From NCBI GenBank assembly GCA_029260475.1, contig JAJDDE010000125.1, positions 1 to 64,000 of the forward strand: 64,000 nt of DNA, written 5' to 3'. Below are positions 1-6,049 of this stretch, one piece after another. The position numbers were made by a program, and so were the translations under genes. Source of the DNA: Phycisphaerales bacterium. Its GTDB lineage: Bacteria; Planctomycetota; Phycisphaerae; Phycisphaerales; UBA1924. How positions within the stretch are numbered: position 1 is the first letter of the stretch; each line of letters opens with the position of its first letter. Below the pieces are notes generated by a model. That model ran no database searches. It was not told the DNA's origin and saw only the letters and a list, made by a program, of their open reading frames with translations.

Positions 1-125
1 TCTTCGTCATCGGCTTCGGCTTCCCCGTCGTCCCCGAGGGCGAGGCGAGGCTCCGCTGCCAGGTCTCCGCGGCCCACAGCCACGAAGACATCGATGCGCT
101 GGTGGACGCACTCAAGTCGCTGTGA
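1..125 (+). CDS. kbl: 2-amino-3-ketobutyrate CoA ligase (glycine C-acetyltransferase), C-terminal end only
   Basis: This is the last 40 or so codons of a gene that begins outside the window. The reading frame starts at base 3 and ends in TGA. The peptide has 'FPVVPEGEARLRCQVSAAHS' followed by a short helix ending DALKSL. This is the C-terminal signature of the alpha-oxoamine synthase family, and the 'PVVP.G.ARLR.Q.SAAH' form fits Kbl best. Kbl is a PLP enzyme that cleaves 2-amino-3-ketobutyrate with CoA to glycine and acetyl-CoA in threonine breakdown. BioF or another alpha-oxoamine synthase cannot be excluded from so little sequence. The gene is followed at once by repeat copy A. Confidence 0.7.
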   Translation, partial: FVIGFGFPVVPEGEARLRCQVSAAHSHEDIDALVDALKSL

Positions 126-132
126 CCCCTCC

Positions 133-312
133 GGGTGCCCGGGAACGGCCGCTTCGGCTGATCCCGGAGTGTGTCCGCGCAACCGCCCGTGCGCGCACAG
201 CGCCTGTTCCGGGATCTGCTGAACCAGCAGTTACCGGCCACCCACCACCCTTTTCTTCTCTGCGTCCTCTGCTTCGCCGAAGGCGCTCTGCTGCTCTGCG
301 TACTCCCCGGGT
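133..312 (+). repeat. palindromic intergenic repeat, copy A
   Basis: The element opens with GGGTGCCCGGGAAC, contains small inner hairpins (GCCGCTTCGGC; CTGCTGAACCAGCAG) and closes its first module with GTTACCGGCCACCC at 230-243, an imperfect inverted copy of the opening. A pyrimidine-rich tail with CTGCGTCCTCTGC and CTCTGCGTACTCC follows. Copy B at 771-957 has the same order of modules. Together the two copies bracket the cupin gene. Confidence 0.8.
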
Positions 313-350
313 GCCGTTCTGAGCCACCCGCGTCGGGCCACACCACCCGA

Positions 351-734
351 TCATTCGGATTCGAGCGCCACCTGCAACACGAAGACCGCGTCGGTCAACG
401 CGCGGACGTCGTGGACCTGCTCAGAGGGCATCACGAGAATCTGCCCGGGCGTCACGACGTGCTCGTCGTCGCCCAAGCGCAGCGCGACCTCGCCCTCGAC
501 GGGGCGGATGCTCACCGTGCCGTTGACCTTGTGATCGGGGATGCTCCCGCCCGCCTCCATCACGAAGAGCGCGATGGTGCAGCCGTTGTGCTTGAAGAGC
601 GTCTTCTGACGGTGCCCCGCGTGGCTCGGGCGGTCCTCGGCGCGGAGGGCGTCGATCTCCTCCCGCAGGTCGAACGTCACGCTCGCCCCCTTGAACCGTT
701 CGTTCGGAGACTGACGCAGTCGTTGCTCGTTCAT
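351..734 (-). CDS. small cupin-fold protein
   Basis: The start is placed at the internal ATG (MNEQRLRQ, 127 aa), because it has a GAGGAG ribosome site just upstream and the longer ORF would run into repeat copy B. The middle of the protein reads 'IPDHKVNGTVSIRPVEGEV' and then 'VTPGQILVMPSEQVHDV', which are the two beta-barrel motifs of a single-domain RmlC-like cupin. The usual metal-binding histidines are only partly kept. Such small cupins often bind a metal or small ligand; no substrate can be named. The gene stands alone on this strand, flanked on both sides by copies of one palindromic repeat, so it may have arrived as a unit. Confidence 0.75.
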   Translation of the reverse strand: MNEQRLRQSPNERFKGASVTFDLREEIDALRAEDRPSHAGHRQKTLFKHNGCTIALFVMEAGGSIPDHKVNGTVSIRPVEGEVALRLGDDEHVVTPGQILVMPSEQVHDVRALTDAVFVLQVALESE

Positions 735-770
735 CGTGGAGCTCCTCAACCGTAGAATACCCCGAACGCC

Positions 771-957
771 GGGTGGCCGGGAACAGCCGCTTTGGCTGCT
801 CCGGGAGCGTGTCCGTACATCGGCCGCGCCAACGCTTGTGTGCGTGCGTCGCCTGTTCCGGGAACTGCTAAAGCAGCAGTTACCGGCCACCCACCACCCT
901 TATCTTCTCCGTGTCTTCTGCGCCGCCGAAGGCGTTCTGCTGCTCTGCGTACTCCCC
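771..957 (+). repeat. palindromic intergenic repeat, copy B
   Basis: Opens with GGGTGGCCGGGAAC and closes the first module with GTTACCGGCCACCC at 879-892 (one mismatch from a perfect inverted repeat). Inner hairpins are GCAGCAG-type, and a tail matching copy A follows (CCACCACCCTTATCTTCT ... CTCTGCGTACTCCCC). The rest of the 735-1087 gap holds only the upstream region of the thioredoxin-like gene, with an AGGAG site before its ATG. Confidence 0.8.
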
Positions 958-1087
958 CCCACGCACTGGCGTACGGATGCCGAACCGTGTGGGTCTTCCC
1001 AGCAAAACCCGTCGAAGCGTCGGAATAGTCGCACCTCGGCATACGCTCGCACAACGCCCGACACCTGCGCACAGGAGCGTCCCACCG

Positions 1088-1528
1088 ATGAAAATCAACA
1101 TCATCTTCGCGATGGTCTGTCTCGGCGTCCTCGGCTTCTTCATGCTCTCGCGTGGCGGGGTCGCCCCCACACCGCCCGCGCTCCAGGAGGGCGCGACGGA
1201 CCTGCAGGCCGCGATCGTGCAGGCCAAGGCGGAAGGAAAAATCGTCTTCGCGGTCGCGAGCGCCGATTGGTGCGCGCCCTGCCAGTCCTACAAACGCGGC
1301 GCGCTCGTCGATAGCAACGTCGCGCAGTGGCTCGATGACAACGCGATCACCGTCTCGATCGACGTCACCGACACCAACGCCCCGAACCCCGATGCTCAGG
1401 CGCTGGGCGTCTCGTGCATCCCCGCGACCTTCGTGCTCAACCAGGAAGGCCAGTTGGTGTCGCGCACAACAGGCGCCATGAACGCCGGCGATCTTCTGGC
1501 GTTCTTGGATCGTGCGGCTCCGCGCTAA
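1088..1528 (+). CDS. membrane-anchored or exported thioredoxin-like protein
   Basis: The start chosen is the ATG of MKINIIFAMV (146 aa), which follows an AGGAG site; the longer ORF runs through repeat B. Residues 1-20 form a hydrophobic anchor or signal. The thioredoxin domain carries the redox motif WCAPC in 'SADWCAPCQSYKRG', and the cis-proline region reads 'GVSCIPATFVLNQEG'. It is probably a periplasmic thiol oxidoreductase or cytochrome-maturation type helper facing outside the cytoplasm. A second thioredoxin-like gene begins 39 bases downstream, so the two look like an operon of related proteins. The partner substrate is unknown. Confidence 0.85.
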   Translation: MKINIIFAMVCLGVLGFFMLSRGGVAPTPPALQEGATDLQAAIVQAKAEGKIVFAVASADWCAPCQSYKRGALVDSNVAQWLDDNAITVSIDVTDTNAPNPDAQALGVSCIPATFVLNQEGQLVSRTTGAMNAGDLLAFLDRAAPR

Positions 1529-1567
1529 TACCATTCGATCTCTCTCACCTCCCGGAGGACACCACCC

Positions 1568-1996
1568 ATGAAGAAGACCACCGGCGTCTGCGCCGCGCTC
1601 CTCGCTATCAGCACACTCACCCTCGCGTCGGGCTGCCAATCCACCAAGACCGACTTCACGCAGGCGCAGGCCTTCCCGAGCGACGTTCAGGACATCGCCA
1701 ACCGCGCCGCTGAAATGGGCAAGCCGGCGATCGTCGTCGTCGATGCCGACTGGTGTACCTACTGCAAGCAGTACAAGGCCGGCACCCTCAGCAACCCGGA
1801 CACGCTCGCGTTCCTCAACGACAACACCGTCTACGAGCACGTGGACTTCGACGAGCACAAGAACCAACTCCGCGATGTCGGCGTCACCGCGCTGCCCACC
1901 ACGCTGCTCTTCGTGGACGGACGCCCCAAGGCCAGCTTCACGGGCCAGAAGACCTCGGGCGACCTCATCGCCTGGATCGAGAAGAACTCCGGCTAA
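1568..1996 (+). CDS. thioredoxin-like lipoprotein
   Basis: 142 aa with a lipoprotein signal peptide (MKKTTGVCAALL..., lipobox LASGC) that should anchor it in a membrane. The thioredoxin fold shows WCTYC in 'DADWCTYCKQYKAGTL' and a cis-proline at 'GVTALPTTLLFVDGRP'. It is a divergent paralogue of the preceding gene and has a good GGAGG ribosome site. A likely terminator (2031-2071) closes the pair. A role in extracytoplasmic disulfide reduction is inferred from the fold and location only. Confidence 0.88.
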   Translation: MKKTTGVCAALLAISTLTLASGCQSTKTDFTQAQAFPSDVQDIANRAAEMGKPAIVVVDADWCTYCKQYKAGTLSNPDTLAFLNDNTVYEHVDFDEHKNQLRDVGVTALPTTLLFVDGRPKASFTGQKTSGDLIAWIEKNSG

Positions 1997-2030
1997 CCGC
2001 GATTGCAGATCACCACGCCCCCCCCGTAGC

Positions 2031-2071
2031 GCGTGAGCGCCCTCTTTCGAGAGCGGCGCTCCGCGTTTTTT
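2031..2071 (+). terminator. rho-independent terminator after thioredoxin-like pair
   Basis: A GC-rich hairpin (AGCGCC ... GGCGCT with an outer GCG/CGC extension) is followed by a run of seven T. It ends exactly where the convergent nuclease gene ends, so it may also serve the other strand. Confidence 0.8.
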
Positions 2072-2868
2072 CATGCGCGATCGGTCGGTCGAAGGAGATC
2101 GATCGAAGCGAGATCCGCTTCTAGGAGTTGCGTCATTCGGAACGACGCGACACGCATCGCTTCGTAGTCGAGTCCTTGGTGCCGATTGAATACTTCGTAC
2201 TCGTCCGCATCGGTGATGACTACAAGCGGTGCGCCCTCGCGAGCCGCGTAATCGAATCCCTGACGCAACGCGGAGTCGCGGGCGGGTTTCGATCGGAGTG
2301 ACGTCTTCACTTCGACGACCATGTGCGGCGATCCCGCGTTGTCGCGAACTAGGACGTCTATGCGCCCTACCTGGAAGACCACTGCGGTCGCTGCATGCCC
2401 GAGCAAGACGAGCAGTTCGCCAACCAGTGCCTCCATATTGCGCTCGGGCAGATTGCGTCCGGCTTCGATTCGCTCAAGATAGGCCGGGGCACTATCGATA
2501 GGCGGAAGTGCGTACTCGATGGCAGGAAGCTGCTGCGTGATTGGAGCGACTACATCCTCGGATACGGTCTCTCCAATTGCGTATGGTGCCGCAACGGATT
2601 CGCTACTGATTTTTGATAGCCACAGTTCTTGAGCACCTTCGATGAGATCTAACGAGTAGTCGCGATAGTGCGTAGGTTGCTCCACTTTCGGGACATAGAG
2701 CCGGTCCAACTCCGGAAAGCCAGCACCATTCGAGCGGAACACGGTGCGCACGCCGTTGAGTTCGACAACCCAAGCACCGCCCGTGCTGTACCCCTGCCGC
2801 TCATGACGCATTTCTCCGCCGAGGGACTCAACGAAGTCGCGAAGCTGGCCGTAGGGACGGTATTTCAT
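2071..2868 (-). CDS. PD-(D/E)XK-like nuclease domain protein
   Basis: 265 aa. The C-terminal half has 'GRIDVLVRDNAGSPHMVVEVKTSLRS': an Asp on one strand, then V-E-V-K about 15 residues on, which is the PD-(D/E)XK nuclease pattern. A Gln/Tyr-containing helix (ALRQGFDYA) and the strand 'LVVITDADEYEVF' follow. The N-terminal half (about 1-110) is unrecognised. Base composition is visibly less GC-rich than neighbours, suggesting transfer. It lies 30 bases downstream of the S24 repressor gene on the same strand, so it is probably co-transcribed with it and belongs to the phage-like island. Restriction-type or repair-type activity is possible; the substrate is unknown. Confidence 0.6.
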   Translation of the reverse strand: MKYRPYGQLRDFVESLGGEMRHERQGYSTGGAWVVELNGVRTVFRSNGAGFPELDRLYVPKVEQPTHYRDYSLDLIEGAQELWLSKISSESVAAPYAIGETVSEDVVAPITQQLPAIEYALPPIDSAPAYLERIEAGRNLPERNMEALVGELLVLLGHAATAVVFQVGRIDVLVRDNAGSPHMVVEVKTSLRSKPARDSALRQGFDYAAREGAPLVVITDADEYEVFNRHQGLDYEAMRVASFRMTQLLEADLASIDLLRPTDRA

Positions 2869-2898
2869 TCATCGATACTACAACGGGAGATGTAATGC

Positions 2899-3747
2899 TC
2901 ACAATCTCCCCAGCCGGCGCACCACGTACACCGCGGCGTACAGCCCGCTCACCGCCTCGCGCTCCACCACCGTCGGGCGGTACTTCGGGTTCACCGGTTG
3001 CAGGCGGATCATCGCCCGCCCCTCGTGGTCCTCCTCGAAGAAGACCCGCTTGAACGTCGTCTCGTCGTCCCGCTCCAGGCGGGCGAAGCAGTCGGTTCCG
3101 TCGGAGGCATCGACGCTCGGGGAGAAGACCACGATGTCGCCCTCGCGATAGTCCGGCGCCATCGAATCACCCACCACGCGGGCCGCGAAGGCGTCCGCGT
3201 CGGACACACCCGGCACCGCGATGTACTCGTCGGCGATGCGCACCGGGTACCCGAGGTCTGTGAATTCGCGCGGGTACCCCGCCGCGACCGCATTGATGAG
3301 CGGGATCTGCACCGGCAGCGCGAGGGCAGGCATCGCGCCCAGAGCGCGCCCCGTGTCCTCGGGCCCGTCTGGCGGAGCCGAACCCTCCACCTCGCGGATG
3401 AGCTCCTCCAACGCGCCGCCCTGGTACGCGTTGTCGAGCCGGCCCGACCCCATCATCTTGCGGATCGCATCGCTCGCTCGCGTGCGCTGCGCTTCCATGC
3501 TGTGGACCCGCCGTTTCACCTGGCCGGGCGTGCTCTGCCACGCCGCGACGGTGCGCAGCGTGCCCGCTTCGAGTCGCAGCGCGTGCTCCAGGCGTGCGAG
3601 CAGTTCCTCGCTGGGCGGCGCGTGCCGCTTCTCGTTCTCGATCTCCGAGAGGTAGCCGGGCGTACACGATGACCCCTCCGCGAGTTCGCGCAGCGTCATC
3701 CCCAGTGACTGCCGCTGTGCGCGAATGAGTGGACCAACCGTGTGCAT
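2899..3747 (-). CDS. LexA/CI-type transcriptional repressor (XRE HTH + S24 peptidase)
   Basis: 282 aa from the ATG of MHTVGPLIRAQRQ; longer starts would cover the divergent promoter. An XRE-family HTH fills residues 8-60. The C-terminal S24 domain has the Ser in 'VVGDSMAPDYREGDIVV' (about residue 195) and the Lys in 'TTFKRVFF' (about 233), 38 residues apart as in LexA/CI. An Ala-Gly pair in 'NAVAAGYP' (156-157) fits the self-cleavage site. RecA-stimulated self-cleavage in response to DNA damage is therefore expected from the family. It is divergent from the HTH/terminase genes and faces an operator array at 3829-3869, which suggests it controls the whole island. Host LexA is less likely given the phage-like context. 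Confidence 0.88.
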   Translation of the reverse strand: MHTVGPLIRAQRQSLGMTLRELAEGSSCTPGYLSEIENEKRHAPPSEELLARLEHALRLEAGTLRTVAAWQSTPGQVKRRVHSMEAQRTRASDAIRKMMGSGRLDNAYQGGALEELIREVEGSAPPDGPEDTGRALGAMPALALPVQIPLINAVAAGYPREFTDLGYPVRIADEYIAVPGVSDADAFAARVVGDSMAPDYREGDIVVFSPSVDASDGTDCFARLERDDETTFKRVFFEEDHEGRAMIRLQPVNPKYRPTVVEREAVSGLYAAVYVVRRLGRL

Positions 3748-3792
3748 CGCATTCCCGTGTGCGCTATTGTGCGGACATACCAGACAAACACC

Positions 3793-3820
3793 TTGCATCG
3801 TAGCCGGAGCGGCGTACAAA
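3793..3820 (+). promoter_or_regulatory. candidate promoter of the terminase gene cluster
   Basis: TTGCAT and TACAAA are separated by 16 bases, just upstream of the operator array and the HTH gene. The sequence match is moderate. Its position, with operators immediately downstream, supports it. Confidence 0.4.
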
Positions 3821-3828
3821 TACCACAG

Positions 3829-3869
3829 TTGTTCACTGAACATCGAACAATGCCGCTTGTTCACTACAA
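3829..3869 (+). promoter_or_regulatory. repressor operator array (TTGTTC/GAACAA)
   Basis: TTGTTC at 3829 and GAACAA at 3845-3850 form an inverted repeat with a GTTCACTGAAC core. The direct repeat TTGTTCACT returns at 3857, 28 bases later. The array lies between the S24 repressor gene and the first plus-strand gene, so it is the natural binding site for that repressor. It also argues for the downstream ATG (3898) as the start of the HTH gene, because the ATG at 3850 is inside the operator. Confidence 0.6.
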
Positions 3870-3897
3870 AGACGCTCGAGCCCGAACGGAGTTTGCC

Positions 3898-4422
3898 ATG
3901 ATCGCCCTCGCCCCTCAGCGCCGTACGGACGTGTCCCTGACGCCTCCAAGCCCCTCCGAGCGGGGTCGTGCTCGGGTTGACCCGCAACCCGCCTCAAACG
4001 GGCCGTCACCATTCCCCGCATCGAACGAGGCGCTGGACCTCCGCCGCTCGCTGCACCGCGACTACGCCGAACTGATCATCTCGCGGGCGAGTGCGCTGCC
4101 GCCTCAGGAGCGGGCGCTGCTGGAATCGGTGTACGACGAGGGGCTCACCGTCGCCCGTCTCGCCGGGCTCCGCAACGAGTGCCCGCGGGCGCTCCGGCGG
4201 AAGATGCGCCGTCTCATCGCCCGTGTGCTCTGCCCCAAATACGCCTTCGTGGTGCGCCATCGCGACACCTGGCCCACCACCAGGAAGCGCGTCGCCAAGG
4301 CGGTCGTGGTGGAGGGGCGATCCATGCGGAGCGCCGCGAACGCGCTCGGGCTCAGTTTCCACACGGTCCGCAAGGAGATGCAGCTCATCGACGCCCTCTT
4401 CGAGACGCGGGTGCACGCATGA
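3898..4422 (+). CDS. HTH protein, sigma-factor-region-4-like, phage-island regulator
   Basis: 174 aa starting at MIALAPQRR, with a CGGAG site 7 bases upstream; an earlier ATG at 3850 lies inside the operator array. After a Pro-rich N-terminus come two helical DNA-binding-like segments: 'LPPQERALLESVYDEGLTVARLAGL' resembles a sigma region 4 HTH, and 'GRSMRSAANALGLSFHTVRKEM' is a second HTH. Such proteins occur as late-gene or terminase-adjacent regulators in phages. The stop overlaps the start of the next gene (ATGA), which indicates translational coupling. It could be an activator of the downstream genes or a small-terminase-like DNA recogniser; the sequence does not decide. Confidence 0.65.
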   Translation: MIALAPQRRTDVSLTPPSPSERGRARVDPQPASNGPSPFPASNEALDLRRSLHRDYAELIISRASALPPQERALLESVYDEGLTVARLAGLRNECPRALRRKMRRLIARVLCPKYAFVVRHRDTWPTTRKRVAKAVVVEGRSMRSAANALGLSFHTVRKEMQLIDALFETRVHA

Positions 4423-5861
4423 TCACCCACGCACCACGCCCCGCCGACACCCTCCGGGTCGCTCGCACGACCCACAACGCCCCGCCTCGCACCAAGGGGG
4501 CGTGCGAAGCCGCCATCGCCTTCGGCCTGACGCTCGACGACGTGTCGGCGCACGCGCCGAAGCCGCAACGGTTCGGCCTGCACCTGCCGCTCGGTGCGCT
4601 CGCGCTCATCGCGGGCCCCAGCGGCTCGGGCAAGAGCACGCTGCTCGACGACATCCACCGGGCCGCGGAGCGCGATGGGTGGACGGTCGTGCGTCCGCCG
4701 CTGCACGCCCGGGGCCCGCGCGTGTGCGTCGATCGCTTCAAGCACAAGGACGTCACGGACCGGCTGCGGGCCCTCTCCGCCGCGGGCTTGGCCGAGGCGC
4801 GTGTCGCGATGCGCCCGCCCTCCACCCTCTCGACGGGCGAGCTCGAACGCCTGCGCCTGGGCCTCGCGATCGCCAAGGCCGAGCTTCTCGCGAAGCGGCG
4901 AGAGCGTGTGCTGCTGCTCATCGACGAGCTCGGCGCCGCCCTGGACCCCGCGACCGCGTCGAGCCTCGCCAGCGCGCTGGCCCGGTTCGTGGCGCGCAAC
5001 GGTCGCGTCCGCGTCGCCATCGCCACCAACCGCCCCGACCTCTCGGCCGAGCTGCGGCCGACCTCGACGCTCCTGCTGGACAACGCCGGTGCGCTGCGCA
5101 TCGAGCGCGAGCGCACGCCGATCAGGCCGGTAGACCGCTTCGAGATCGTCCCGGGAACGCGTCAGGACCTCGAGTCCCTCTCCAAGCACCACTACAGGCC
5201 GGGCCCGCCCGCGACGGTGAGCCGCGTGCTCAGCGCGGTCGAGAAGCGCACCGGCGCGCTCGCGGGCGTGCTCGCGACGAGCATGCCGACGCTCAACGCC
5301 TCCTGGCGCTCCGGCGCGTGGGACGGGCGTTTCGAGGACGACAGCAAGCGCATCGTCGCTCAGCGCGTCAACAGCACGCTCCGCACGATCTCCCGCGTGA
5401 TCGTCGCCCCGGAGTTCCGCGCCAGCGGCCTGGCGGTCCGACTCGTCCGTGCGTACCTAAGCAGGCCCGACACGCCCTGCACCGAGGCGATCGCCGCGAT
5501 GGGTCGGGTGTGCCCCTTCTTCGAACGCGCCGGCATGACGCCCCACGAGCCGCCCGTCCCCGCGCGGGATGCGCGTCTGCTGGACGCCCTCGAGCACGCG
5601 GGCGTCAAGGAGCGCTGGCGCCTGGCGACGCCGGACACCACGCTGCAGCGTGCGATCGACGGCGCTGGCATCAGCTTCGTAGAACGCGAGGTGCGCCGCT
5701 GGGCGCGGGACTCCCGCGCCACCGCCTCGCGCGTCTCCGAACCGCTGGAGAGCCTCTTCGAGCGTGCCTGCCGCACGCTGGGCTCGACGCCCGTCGTCTA
5801 CACACACGCCACCGACCGAAACACGCACCATCGCAAAGAACGGGCGGAGGCGACAGCGTGA
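4419..5861 (+). CDS. ABC-type ATPase fused to a GNAT acetyltransferase domain
   Basis: 480 aa; the start ATG overlaps the previous stop. Walker A 'GPSGSGKST' (66-74), an ABC signature-like 'LSTGELERLRLGLAIAKAE' and Walker B 'RVLLLIDELGAALD' form one ABC cassette. There are no membrane segments, so it is not a transporter ATPase by itself. From about residue 235 a GNAT-like domain follows, with the acetyl-CoA loop pattern in 'VIVAPEFRASGLAVRLVRAY'. The architecture corresponds to the poorly understood group described as ABC-type ATPase fused to a predicted acetyltransferase (COG2401, from memory). It is coupled upstream to the HTH gene and downstream to the RHH gene (GTGA overlap). Function is unknown; DNA-associated ATPase work in the terminase island is an inference. 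Confidence 0.8.
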   Translation: MITHAPRPADTLRVARTTHNAPPRTKGACEAAIAFGLTLDDVSAHAPKPQRFGLHLPLGALALIAGPSGSGKSTLLDDIHRAAERDGWTVVRPPLHARGPRVCVDRFKHKDVTDRLRALSAAGLAEARVAMRPPSTLSTGELERLRLGLAIAKAELLAKRRERVLLLIDELGAALDPATASSLASALARFVARNGRVRVAIATNRPDLSAELRPTSTLLLDNAGALRIERERTPIRPVDRFEIVPGTRQDLESLSKHHYRPGPPATVSRVLSAVEKRTGALAGVLATSMPTLNASWRSGAWDGRFEDDSKRIVAQRVNSTLRTISRVIVAPEFRASGLAVRLVRAYLSRPDTPCTEAIAAMGRVCPFFERAGMTPHEPPVPARDARLLDALEHAGVKERWRLATPDTTLQRAIDGAGISFVEREVRRWARDSRATASRVSEPLESLFERACRTLGSTPVVYTHATDRNTHHRKERAEATA

Positions 5862-6043
5862 ATCAGCAGAACAACGCGGGCAAGGCACCCGATCGCGGCG
5901 ACCTGCCCAGACCGACGACGTTCTTTCTGAGCGAAGCAGAGCACCGCGCGGTGCTCCGAGTGCTCCGCTCGCACGATGCGCATAACAGGTCCGAGGCGCT
6001 GCGCAAGGCGCTGGGCATCGATCACTCAGGGGCACGGGGGTAA
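5858..6043 (+). CDS. small ribbon-helix-helix-like protein
   Basis: 61 aa, hidden inside a longer shadow ORF in the track. It starts with GTG at 5858, overlapping the TGA of the ABC-GNAT gene, and has a GGCGGAGG ribosome site. The segment 'PTTFFLSEAEHRAVLRVLRS' followed by 'NRSEALRKALGI' has the strand-helix-helix layout of Arc/CopG DNA-binding proteins. Position directly before the terminase gene (6 bases) suggests a DNA-binding partner or a regulator of the cluster. Confidence 0.65.
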   Translation: MNQQNNAGKAPDRGDLPRPTTFFLSEAEHRAVLRVLRSHDAHNRSEALRKALGIDHSGARG

Positions 6044-6049
6044 CAGGGC

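Noticed and set aside
746-2074. 442-aa minus-strand ORF across repeat B and the thioredoxin-like genes
   Set aside because: Covers a repeat, two intact plus-strand genes and a terminator; no coding signal of its own.
2899-3747. The S24 repressor as the host's own LexA
   Set aside because: XRE-type HTH rather than the LexA winged HTH, and a divergent phage-type operon; host LexA is expected elsewhere.
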